Part shown: in pieces, positions 32,706 through 42,120 of the stretch
How positions within the stretch are numbered: the stretch's first letter is position 1
Layout of the letters: the number at the start of each line of letters is the position of its first letter
NCBI GenBank assembly: GCA_964020085.1
Contig: OZ026604.1
Span: 17,742,758-17,806,757 of the forward strand
Origin: Micromussa lordhowensis
Lineage: Eukaryota > Cnidaria > Anthozoa > Scleractinia > Lobophylliidae
DNA length: 64,000 bases
Direction of reading: 5' to 3'
The notes under the pieces: generated by a model
Databases searched by the model: none
The model's input: the letters and a program-made list of their open reading frames with translations, nothing else
Told to the model about the DNA's origin: nothing
Translations under genes and position numbers: made by a program

Positions 32706-33345
32706 TTCTAAAATTGTAGATTGTAGGACTCCTAAAAATTGCCAATCTTAAGCTCTTTAAAATTGCCGATTTTGAGACTCCTTAAAATTGCCGATTTTGA
32801 GACTCCTTGAAATTGCCGATTTAAAGCCTCCTTAAAATTGACGATTTTAGGACTCCCTAAATTGCCGATTTTGAGACTCCTTGAAATTGCCGATTTTGGG
32901 ACTCATTAAAATTGAGGATTTTAGGACTCCCTAAATTGCCGATTTTGAGACTCCTTAAAATTGCCGATTTTAAGATTCCTTAAATTTGCCGATTGTAAGA
33001 CTTCTTAAAATTGATGATTTTAAGACTCCTTAAAATTGACGATTTTAAGACTTCTTAAAATTGACGATTTTAAGACTCCTTAAAATTGCCGATTTTAAGA
33101 CTCCTTAAAATTGGCGATTTTAAGACTTCTTGAAATTGCCGATTTCAAGACTCCTTAAAATTGACGCTTTTAAGACTTCTTAAAATTGACGATTTTAAGA
33201 CTTCTTAAAATTGACGATTTTAAGACTCCTTAAAATTGACGATTTTAAGACTCCTTGAAATTGACGATTTTAAGACTCCTTAAAATTGACGATTTTAGGA
33301 CTCCTTAAAATTGGCGATTTTTAGACTTTTTAAAGATCCTCTTTA
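32706..33345. repeat. 25-bp satellite, about 25 copies
   Basis: Imperfect tandem array with unit GACTCCTTAAAATTGCCGAT plus TTTAA, and a period of 25 bp (for example copies starting at 33074, 33099 and 33124). Copies are most uniform around 33000-33300 and decay at both edges. Confidence 0.93.
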
Positions 33346-33835
33346 AAATTGCCCGCCCTTAAGACTCCTCCTTAAATTCCAAATTGCATATCTAAAGACT
33401 ATAAAGTGGCGATTTTAGGACACCTTAAAATTGTCAATTTTGAAATTACTTAAAATTGCCGCTTGTGGAGTTCTCAAGACTTCTGGCTCTTTACTAACAC
33501 TGAAGTCTTATTACCTTTTTGAAGGCTTTCTTAAAACGGTTTCAGACTCCTTAAAAGTCTTACCGTAAGACTTGGTCAAAATGCTGAATGTACTGGCCAG
33601 TCAGAAAGACAAAAAATAACGACAAATCAGAAGTTTCATCAATGGCTTATTTATTTCACTGTTAGAACTGCTGTCTTTACTATGCTCATTATCCACAAAC
33701 TTTAAAACTTTACAACTGCCTTGTTCGTTCTTGTACGTATCCTTTTGATAAACTCTATTGAAAAAAAAATTACCTGATATTAAATTGACAATACTCTTTC
33801 TTAGAAAAAAAATTGTAAAGACAAAGGGAAATTAA
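33346..33835. other. 3' flank of the TRAF-like gene
   Basis: Degenerate satellite copies to about 33480, then AT-rich DNA directly downstream of the TRAF-like stop codon. No separate gene. Confidence 0.4.
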
Positions 33836-33995
33836 CTAATTCATTTTAGGCTCCAGCAATTCCAACTTGGCTGTTATGTTTCGCACATTGTCCACCGGCA
33901 TTTGTAATGTGTGTGTCGCCATTGTTCCCTCTGCCAGTTCCACGGTAGGCAAAATGTACGCGTGAATTTTGCCGTCCGAAGATTTGACAATGAAG
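33836..33995 (-). CDS. TRAF-like terminal exon
   Basis: Acceptor CCCTTTTTAG, then 53 codons to the TAG stop. Encodes FIVKSSDGKIHAYILPTV and a C-terminus KLELLEPKMN. A good pyrimidine tract precedes it. Confidence 0.6.
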
Positions 33996-35125
33996 CTAAA
34001 AAGGGAAAAATAAAGCGTAAGTATGACAAGTTTTTCTTCTACGGTTTGTACCATTATAAGTCGGACATTTACTAGCGACGAAGCAGAAGAAGCAGAATTA
34101 CGCAAAAATGCAACCACCATTTTGTTTTAAGAACATCAATTTTCGTTTACGAAACTATCAGCTCTACAAAAACGAACAAAAACCGATCAGATTCACAGAT
34201 TTTCTTGTTAAACAGAACATATAGTAAGAAGTGCAGCCAGTAGTGCAGATTTAAATCACATTATTCATACCTCAAATCCATGTAGATTGGTTTGACTCCT
34301 TGACTAAACTCCAAGGCAACAGCCTTGTCATCTAACAGGAGACGCCACGTCCTGTCAAACTTGTGGAATTCTGGAGAACACAGTAAACCACGAGGTCGAG
34401 TCTGTAAATTCCACAGAAATACCCCCACTTCTCCGGTACTCTTTGTCTCCACGTCAATCAGTACCTCCCGAGATGAATGCACACGAAATTACTTTCATTT
34501 TGACCTCTTTTAGTATCTGTGTGTTTATAAGTGGTTAAAACCCACCTATCAGTTTCAGCGCCCGCTAATTTGACAAAACACACCACGTGATGTAAAATTT
34601 GAAGAAGGGCAACACACGATATGGAAGGTAGGGTAAGTCTACATTCATACTGGCCAAGTGGCTAGTTTCGCCGCAGCTTACGCCGTTTCCGTAGCGTGAT
34701 GCGGCTAAGGTGGGCTGCTAGTCCATCGCAGGTTCACACCCAACAGTAAATTCGCCGGTACGGCGGTACCCATTTCTACACCCGGGTGGATAGAGGCATC
34801 ATAGTAAAGTTTCCTGCCCAAGAACACAACGCAGTGTCCCAGCTAAGGCTCGATCGAATGCGAACCGCTCGATCCAGAGTCTGGCGCACTAACCATGAGG
34901 CCAGCACGTCTCATTATATCAGTTGTTTGTTTTGTTAAGAAATAAGAAAACCTTTCGACTCCCATTATTTATAACCGCGGCGAAAAGCGTTTAAGAGTTT
35001 TTTAACAAATAAAGAAGCCTAAGTCGTCTATTGCACTGTGATCAAACACGACGGGCATTTGAGAACACGAGGGTTTGGTTCTTGACCAATCAGAGCAAGC
35101 GCAGGGTCCTATCTATGTTACATTG

Positions 35126-35156
<31 letters not shown>

Positions 35157-35717
35157 TCAAAATTTCAGTTACCCTCTAAGTTTAGCTTCTGGGCCAACCG
35201 ATTGTTCATTTTTCGGACAATCTTTTGACCAACCTTTGGCCTCGGGCATTACCTGCCAATATACTAGCCGTCTGAAGATATTTAATAATTTTGCTATTAA
35301 TATGGTCTCGTCTAGTTCAAAATTTTGTTTATTTGCACTCCTGTTTGATGTGCCTCTTTATGGTCGTGGTGAAGATATTTGATAATTTTGCTATTGATAT
35401 GGTCTCGTCTAGTTCAAGGTTTTTCTTCATTTGCACTCTTGTTTGATATACCTCTTTATTTTAGTGACTCAAACTTTGATGTATATGTAAAATATGATTA
35501 TTTCTCAAAACAAGAATCATAGCCAAGTAAGCTCACCTTTTTCTGCACTTCCCAGAGGATGCTTCTTTTTTCTTCTCGTAAAAGGTTAAAGTGACGCATC
35601 TGATCTTCAGATATGTGGGTCTGCACGTCTCCTCTCCTGACGATCCTGTTGCACCCTTCAACCTCGCATACTGTCGCCACAGCACTGCATCGAAGCGAGT
35701 GTGCCGGGATGAGAACC
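33836..35717 (-). CDS. TRAF-like gene, three 3' exons
   Basis: Exons 35717-35537, 34464-34271 and 33995-33836 join with matching phases (0, then 2) and end at TAG. The first carries a TRAF-type zinc-finger-like pattern (CEVEGCNRIVRRGDVQTH) followed by a helical segment. The second and third look like a MATH/TRAF-C domain: VFLWNLQ, SPEFHKFDRTWRLLL, then beta-strand-rich sequence. Such proteins are trimeric adaptors of TNF-receptor-type signalling. RING and upstream zinc-finger exons should lie at higher coordinates but were not found, so the gene is partial here. The MATH call is moderate because the end of the domain is unusual. Confidence 0.6.
34271..34464 (-). CDS. TRAF-like exon (start of MATH-like domain)
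   Basis: Acceptor CTCGGGAG, donor AG|GTATGA. Encodes VLIDVETKSTGEVGVFLW and SPEFHKFDRTWRLLLDD. Phase 0 in, phase 2 out. Confidence 0.55.
34690..34915 (-). repeat. tRNA-derived SINE in a TRAF-gene intron
   Basis: Read on the minus strand, it starts with a tRNA-like GGCCTCATGGTTAGTGCGCC and a decayed B box (GGTTCGCATTCGA), followed by a body with ACACCCGGGTGG..GGCGGTACC inverted words. It resembles a tRNA-headed repeat widespread in marine invertebrates (remembered). It lies between two TRAF-like exons. Confidence 0.5.
35115..35265. repeat. Hairpin MITE, related to 61107-61293
   Basis: GGATAATGCCCTTGGCTGAA and AGATTGTCC pair imperfectly with GGACAATCTTTTGACC and GGGCATTA on the right. The inner text (GATTGTCCTCAAAATTTCA) is shared with the repeat at 61107-61293 in opposite orientation. 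Confidence 0.55.
35537..35717 (-). CDS. TRAF-like exon (zinc finger)
   Basis: Follows acceptor CCTTTAAAG and ends AAG|GTGAGC. Residues include VLIPAHSLRCSAVATVCEV and the C..C..R..H finger, then LLREEKRSILWEVQKK, which could start a coiled coil. Confidence 0.6.
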
Positions 35718-35821
35718 CTTTAAAGGAAAAAATATATATAAATATTTTTTTATTTAGGAATGGCTTATTGTGTTTGTATAATTTGTTGTTTCAATTCTAC
35801 TATATAGTAATACCATCCAAT

Positions 35822-36006
35822 TAAGGGAGCGTTCGTTTGGGACATGTTCCGGAATAAGAATATATTCCGGGTATTCTGCTCCTGGGAGCAGAATAGCCCA
35901 AATGGAAATCCAGGTATTCCGGAATGAGAATAGCTCCCAAGCAAACGCTTACTTGCATTATCCAATTATTCTTATTCCATATTGATCCCAAACGAACGCG
36001 CCCTAA
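35822..36006. mobile_element. PIF/Harbinger-type MITE with TAA duplication
   Basis: Element 35825-36003 has ends GGGAGCGTTCGTTTGGGA and TCCCAAACGAACGCGCCC and is flanked by TAA on both sides. TWA target duplications and G-rich ends fit PIF/Harbinger. Internal ATTCCGGAATAAGAAT words are inverted too. Non-coding. Confidence 0.7.
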
Positions 36007-36428
36007 TTTATATCTTTAAAGGAGGACTGTGATATATTTAGGTCAGATTTGTTAGGAAATACGTGGCACGTAAAGAAAATAATATGGGGTGCGTGGAAAA
36101 ATTAACTGGTTGCTCAAGTTGTTAATTACAAAACTCATTCGTGCAAATTAATTCCAAATTGAATTCGAAACCGTATGATTACCTATACATACCATAACAT
36201 ATAAATATTACAGAGCTTCTCAGAATGCAGGGGAATTTACAGAGATTGCTACTATAACTATATCAGAGGAGGTCTTTTCGTTAATTGATATTTATTTTAA
36301 ATATTTTGTTTTAACTAATTGATATTTTCCAGATTCGTTTACTATCGAGTTTGTTTGAATATATGTAATGACGCATGGATAGGGTAGTGTAATTACATTT
36401 ATTGATTATTTTTGTTTCTTTGAAGCTA

Positions 36429-38037
36429 GGAATGATACCGAACAAGAGTTCTTAAGTGGCAGGGGAGATCTGGCAACAATTAGCTTCATTAAACCATTCT
36501 ATAACTTTTTTTACAAAGGACTTCGTAAACGGGCATTCAATAAAAGTATGTTCAATAGAGTCCTCATCCCCACAATACAGGCATTCGTCATCAATCTTGA
36601 TGCCCAATATTAAGGGCTTAATGACTGCCACTAAGGGAAGCAATGAGTTTTGTTTCCCCGAGACCCTCAATGTTTCCCGACGCGAAGCCGAGGGGAACAT
36701 TGAGGTCAAGGGGGAAACAAAACTCACTGTTTCCTGAGGGGCCAGTCATTAAGTGTTTTGTTATACCTCCTAACTCAAAAAAAGAAAAAAAGAAATGAAA
36801 AAATATAAATTTGTACGAGCGGTAGTGGCGCCGAGCTACACGACAATAACAGTTGATTTCTTCGCAGCTAACATAAGTTAAGACAATACCTGAAATGCTT
36901 TGGCTTCTTCTAATGCTTAATTCGAGAATTCTGGGTTTGATTTGACGAGGAACAGCATATTTTGTTGTAAATGAGACAATCACTTTCTACCTGCCTGCTA
37001 CTTGGCGAGTGGCGACAGCGATCGAAGAGCATGTTTGCGAACGCGGACGACCCATTTCTGGCGCTAAATTAAAAGTTTGAAGACATCGAATGTTCAAGTT
37101 GTCCCCTTTGTTAATCTGCCTATGTCTCTGCCGACTCATAAATCACTTTGCTTGTTGAATAATGAATGCCTTCTCTAGTGAGAAACGTTGCCCGACTTCA
37201 ATGGCCTTTTGAAATCAGGCCGACTGGCACACAACTTTACCGCCGTTTCAAGGTGCACGACCTGATCACGTCCGAGTCGAAAGTTTCAAGTTGCCGTTTC
37301 CCTAGGGAGTTATGAAGTTTTGTTGGCCCTAGAGCATCATGAAGATTTGACCCATGACACGTGATACGCTCTCCTCCAATCAGAAAACATATTTGAGTTG
37401 GGAGGTATAACAAGAATAGTTCTTTCCTAGTTACTACGATTCTGTAAATTAGTTTGGGCTGAGGCTCTGTTTAGCCTACTTTCCTTACAGACGTTTTTCA
37501 GTGACTTGAAAATACTGATCCACGAATCCTTATTTATAGAAAGGTTTTCATTTCAACGTTTGGGGGCAGCTTGATCATGGGCATGAGTTTTGGAGACAAG
37601 CAATTTATAGAAATCTTTTGACCTTGCCGTACCAAAGTTGATTTGTGCTGATTCATTCAGAGTAAAAATATTGTCCTTACTGGCAAAGAATCATTTGTTA
37701 AAGGTGTCAGGTTGTTTGGCTATAGACAGGGGTGCTTAGGAATGGTGCTGAGCACTTGGTAATATTGCAAAAAACTGATTTTGTGAGTTTGCCGGTTTCA
37801 TCTAATAAATCCGTAATAGAAAGAATACCCTTTTTGAACAATTTACTCCAAAAACATTGTTTTCCGCCAATAAGTATTTCTTTTGTTGTTGAATAAAGTT
37901 ATATCTTGTTTTTGATAATAATCATAAAGATTTTTCAATTCATTGAAATTATCAAGAATCGTCTTGCAAAAAACTGGTAGATCGTTGAAGAGTTTGGTAT
38001 CGTTATTCCACCTTAAGAGAAAGTTCAGGCCATCCAC
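36429..38037 (-). pseudogene. L1-like LINE fragment (late ORF2), interrupted
   Basis: Minus-strand pieces of a reverse-transcriptase C-terminal region: 38037-37846 (LRWNNDTKLF..DITLFNNK), 37770-37430 (KGILSITDLLDETG; NFGTARSKDFYKLL; with a TGA in place of Trp) and 36611-36452 (KIDDECLYCGDEDSIEHTF, a CCHC zinc knuckle). A 0.8-kb compound insertion separates the last two. Several stops and shifts, clearly dead. Same broad L1 type as the large LINE downstream but not the same copy lineage. Confidence 0.7.
36612..37414. mobile_element. Compound MITE insertion in the LINE fragment
   Basis: 36612-36753 is a hairpin (CTTAATGACT..GTTTTGTTTCCCC against GGGGGAAACAAAACTC..AGTCATTAAG) centred on CGACGCGAAGCCGAGG. 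36757-37414 is a second unit with ends TTGTTATACCTCCTAACTCA and TGAGTTGGGAGGTATAACAA. Together they sit between adjoining codons of the LINE frame. Confidence 0.65.
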
Positions 38038-38529
38038 TCTCTTAAAGAAGTGATGAAGTTAACCATCTCCCTAAGAAGGTAAAGAATAGTAGGTATTTTC
38101 TTATAGAAATCCTCCTATCTACCCCAGACGACATACGATAGCTGCTCTCTAAAGGGACGAGCCCTCAGACGTACAATAACTCATACCCCTATCGTGTTAC
38201 GGGGGCGGGGGGATGGTTGGATGGTGGATAGAACGCTTACCCTGAGTTTTGTTGTAATAAGACATGAAATTAAAAGATAGCCTTTGGGAAAGGCGAGAAA
38301 ACTGTCAATCTATTATGTTCGACGAGAAGCGATTAGATGCCCACGGAGTCGGTAATTTAACGGAGGTTCTCACAATAAAATTTAAGACGTCCACATTTAG
38401 AGTAAGAGGAAGAGTTGACAGTGTGCGCATTACTAATGTTAAAAAAAAAAAAACTAGTCTCCCTCTGGTTAAATTCCAAACTAAAGAGGGAGCCGGCAAG
38501 ACATAGTAATTGAAAGTATGTTAATGAGT
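38038..38529. other. No gene recognised
   Basis: Short stretch between the LINE fragment and the Harbinger remnant, with a GGGGGCGGGGGG run near 38205. No supported coding sequence. Confidence 0.4.
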
Positions 38530-38783
38530 CAAGACGTTCTTGTCCTGTTGTCGACTGCATATGGCATATCTGGCCTGTCGCCTTTGTAGGTTGTCATTGC
38601 CTTAAAAACGTGTTTTATGTTTAACATCCTCTTAGATAGGAGCCTGTTAAACCTTCGCTCTCGCCTTCTGTCCCTGTTATTTAATAAAGGCATCGTGTTC
38701 GCTCTTACGCGTGTCAGTATTGAACCACTATTTGGATACGCCTTATCACTGAGCCAGAGTTTTGCATTGGGTGATATATCCAA

Positions 38784-39544
38784 GTTGTGCTCTAGCCTGC
38801 AAACAGGCTCTTGCGTGGCTTCACTTTGAAGTTTAAATCGATGCGTCCACATTTGGACGCAAAATACTGATTGGCTGAGATTAATACATTGGCATGGTTA
38901 TTCAACTGTGATTGGCTTTTGTTTATAAAAGCAAAATAATGGCCCGCAATGATGAACTTCGGAGCCGCTTGTGCCAAAATTTCAGAATATTTTAATTTCA
39001 TTTCAATTTGAAGGTCGAGCAACGCAATGCGGTGACCTCCCCGCTGGAAAGAACTGATATTCTAGCTGTCTTACTTACAGGATTCGGGAAAAGTCTAATT
39101 TTCCAACTCTTTGATATTGCGGCTGAAAGAGAACGCCACGTTAATTGTCTGGCCGTTAGAGAGCGTTATCGATGACTAGATTCCAGAAGCCAGAAACATG
39201 GGTTTTCAGCTGCATAACTGCTGGTTCAACGTGGGAGGAGTCGAGGTCGGCGTAATTTCAGTTAATTTTTGATTCAGCTGTGCTCGAACAATGAACGTTG
39301 AATGTCTTGAAAGACAATTCGCTCCACCAACATTTGGCAGCAGTTGCCGGTGGACAGTATTTACATCCACATCTGGTGCCGCACGTTCATTGACTGATTT
39401 TTGACAACTCGCTTTGCGTCGCATCAGCGGGGTTCCTTGGGGGTGTCGTTCAGAATACTAGGTGATGGGGGCAGGCTCTTCTTCCCTTTTTCCTTTCCTA
39501 CTTTCTTTCTCTTCTAAGAGCCTGCTCGCAGGCTAGTTGCGCTC
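38784..39544. mobile_element. 743-bp TAGCCTGC element with 9-bp target duplication
   Basis: Element 38793-39535 begins TAGCCTGC and ends GCAGGCTA. Flanks are GTTGTGCTC (38784-38792) and GTTGCGCTC (39536-39544), a 9-bp duplication with one mismatch. It is inserted in the Harbinger transposase remnant and carries a helicase-like fragment. Possibly Mutator-like; no transposase seen. Confidence 0.7.
39005..39175 (+). pseudogene. RecQ-like helicase fragment
   Basis: An open stretch of 56 codons reading KVEQRNAV then DILAVLLTGFGKSLIFQLF: the glutamine-containing motif and Walker A (TGFGKS) of a RecQ-type DNA helicase. It ends at TGA 39173-39175. Only the start of the helicase core is left, carried inside the 743-bp element. 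Confidence 0.55.
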
Positions 39545-40389
39545 CGGACCAATAGGTTCAATTAGACGAAAGGAAACCGCATCGTGCGCGCTCATAAGGA
39601 ATCCAGCCTGACTGAAAGCGGACATGTCCTTCATTTTCCATCACTAGTTGAGTATTCAGAATGTGATATTGGCGATAGGCCTTATAGAACGGCCACTGTG
39701 GTTCAGTTAGAGGTCGATAGATCTCATGTGGTGTGGTGTCTATTGTACCCACTATATTAGGAAATTCTTCCCAATTTTCTTCATTCGTGAAGATAGGGCC
39801 AACCTATTTGATTTTGAAAGTAGCGCCAAAGTTCTGGAAGAACTTTGTTGAAAATGCCGACAACAGATGAGCGATCAATGGCAAACCAAAGGGAGAGTGT
39901 TTCCACATGGACATATTGTCGTAACCTAATAATCATATGTAGAACTTGGTTGATTAAGGTTATTTTCTGGCGGCGTTGGGCAATTCGAGGCTGTCCACAT
40001 GCGATGATTAAACTGGAAAGATAGGGTAGGCTAGCTTCAAAAACAAACCCGTTGTCTCGCCAATGTTTCTCCAAAATAACCATGCTTGTCCTATATTTGG
40101 GAAAATACGTCACGACCATAAAAAGTACATCCACGAATACCCGGAAATAAACGCTGCTGCAGAGCAACGTTAATGGAGGTAGACTGGTTATGAAAGCCAG
40201 CGAACTTCAGAAGCCGAACTCTTTGTCATGTTTTTTTTTGGTTTCTCGCGTGATTTTGATGGTGCACACAGATTTTCAAGATGGCGGCCAGTCCGTAGTC
40301 GACTCGCGAATCGCCTGTCTTTTCTTTTGTTTTATCGAAAATTTCCCAACCATATATTTAAAATTTAACAAGAAAAGGTTTCCTGAGTC

Positions 40390-40520
40390 ATGCCCGGTGT
40401 CAACTGCTCAATTTATGGCTGCGGTTTGTGTAGAAGAACCAATGGAATCGGAATTTTCAAGGTGCCTTTGCTTAAGATGATGCGTACAGAAGATGGCGTG
40501 ACGAGTGGCTAGGAGAATAA
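40390..40520 (+). pseudogene. THAP-like zinc-finger fragment, frameshifted
   Basis: Starts [20 protein letters not shown] as in THAP-like C2CH DNA-binding domains of transposon-derived proteins. The expected WRDEWLGE continuation is present but in another frame (from about 40479), ending at TAA. The rest of the domain, including the distal Cys and His, is missing. Confidence 0.5.
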
Positions 40521-40869
40521 AAAATGGGGCTCTTAGAAGCAGCTCATTCATGTAATGGTAATGTGCAAATTTTATTGTACCTGTTATTGTTTGTCATCAT
40601 AACCAAAGTGCAAAGAAAAGACTGTTATACATAATATTCTAGTGTGGTATTGGTAATCGTTTTATTAATGAGCATTATGATAGTGTGATTTAACTGTATT
40701 CACTGTATTCAAGTAACAAACTAGGGAACTAAGCAGGGGGGACATGGGCATGCTTCCAGGAGAAAATTTAAATTGTCAAAGGTTCAGAAATTGGGACTGG
40801 CCTCATGGCGGAGTAGACGCATATTGCCGAGCTCCGTCTACTTCGGTGAAAAAATCTAATTCTTTTTCA

Positions 40870-41778
40870 ATGCCTGTTAAACGAAAGGACAGAGCTAAAT
40901 CTTCGAAAGATTCTACACCTTCTCCAGACGACAAAAAATCAAGAAAAGAAGCCGGTAGTGTTTCGTCCCAAACTGACGACGAAATATTTGAAGCTCTCAA
41001 TATGGCCGAAGATCTCGGGAAGAAGATCGAACACGTGTTGTTAAAACTAGGTAAGCTCGACATTATTGAAAGCCGCCTGCAAGACATTAATTCGACCATA
41101 GCTAGTATCGAACGGACTGTAAGCCGCTTAGACGAGGAAGTTAAGATTTTGAAAGTTAAAAGCAATGGAACGGACGAAGTTGTCAAGGTTCTCAAAGAAA
41201 ATGTTGAATTCAACGAGGAAGACATATCTGATTTGAAGCGAGACTCTAAGGAAGTACAACACGAAGTCCTTGAACTGAAGAAACAAATTTTATATATGGA
41301 AACTTATTCCAGAAGGGAAAACGCGAAGTTTTTTGGCTTACCAGAAGGATCGAGCACCTCAAATGGCGAGGAAAGAATGCAAGATGACACAGAGCTTCCA
41401 CCAGAAGATTCCAAAGAAGTTATTTACAACTTTTTACAGGAACACCTCCAAATCGACCGGCCCCGTGACAAAATAGAATTTCAAAGAGTACATCGTCTTG
41501 GAAAACCTAACGCGGGTGCAAGACCGCGTCCAATTATTGCAAGATTTTTGCGTTATGGCGATAAACAACTGGTGATGGATCGAGCTCGAAAATACTTAAA
41601 GAACACTGCCTTCAATGTTTACGACGATATCCCCAAGCCATTATATGACTCACGGAAGGGACAATTAAAGAAGCTTCATGAAGCAAGAGAAAAGGGCTTC
41701 ACCGCCTTCTTCAGTAAAGCTCATCCGGATAAACTGTTTGTCAATGGAAAGTACATTGCACCCGGCGAATCAGTGTAA
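40870..41778 (+). CDS. LINE ORF1 protein (302 aa)
   Basis: RNA-binding protein of L1-type elements that coats the element RNA. The start MPVKRKDRAK is chosen because the insertion begins only at 40792; the longer open frame from 40744 uses host target DNA. A basic N-terminus is followed by a long coiled coil (about residues 35-150), an RRM-like domain starting NAKFFGLPEG, and a C-terminal domain (IEFQRVHRLGKP..PRPIIARFL..YDDIPKPLYDSRKGQLKK) typical of the Transposase_22 family. Intact. Confidence 0.85.
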   Translation: MPVKRKDRAKSSKDSTPSPDDKKSRKEAGSVSSQTDDEIFEALNMAEDLGKKIEHVLLKLGKLDIIESRLQDINSTIASIERTVSRLDEEVKILKVKSNGTDEVVKVLKENVEFNEEDISDLKRDSKEVQHEVLELKKQILYMETYSRRENAKFFGLPEGSSTSNGEERMQDDTELPPEDSKEVIYNFLQEHLQIDRPRDKIEFQRVHRLGKPNAGARPRPIIARFLRYGDKQLVMDRARKYLKNTAFNVYDDIPKPLYDSRKGQLKKLHEAREKGFTAFFSKAHPDKLFVNGKYIAPGESV

Positions 41779-42120
41779 AAGTATCCTTTTGGCCCTTTCA
41801 ATACTAGGACATATAGTGACATTTACGTAACATAATATCTCGTACGCGTATTTCTAATTTACAACCGACGGAGCTCTTGAGCTCAAACTCAAGCTAGGAT
41901 CTGAACGCTAATCCCCGGCAAATGCTTTTTTATAATTTGTTTATCTGTCAGTATATGTGTCCGTATGTGTGTGTAATTTTAAATGCTTATAACCCGTATT
42001 CTACAATTTCGCTATTATCTTCGTTCCGCTCTAGGCCTACTATTTACAACATTTTTCAGCTAGTGTGTAATTGTTCCTTCCGCACCTTAAACGAGGGAAA
42101 TTTATCACCTCTCTTTCTCT

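Larger units (their letters stand above)
38530..40167 (-). pseudogene. Harbinger-type DDE transposase remnant
   Basis: The N-terminal and middle part (40167-39555) has helix-turn-helix-like text and the first DDE aspartate in GTIDTTPHEIYRP, with one frameshift near 39790. The C-terminal part (38792-38530) reads LSDKAYPNSGSIL, ANTMPLLNNRDRRRERRFN and LSKRMLNIKHVFKAM, typical for DDE_4/HARBI1-like transposases. A 743-bp element separates them. The enzyme would cut and paste PIF/Harbinger elements; this copy is dead. Confidence 0.75.

Noticed and set aside
32160..33345. CRISPR-like array from the regularly spaced 25-bp repeats
   Set aside because: The units are contiguous with no unique spacers, and the sequence is eukaryotic.
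40744..40869. Longer N-terminus for LINE ORF1 from the ATG at 40744
   Set aside because: The target duplication shows the element begins at 40792, so codons before that are host DNA read through by chance; the first in-frame ATG inside the element is 40870.
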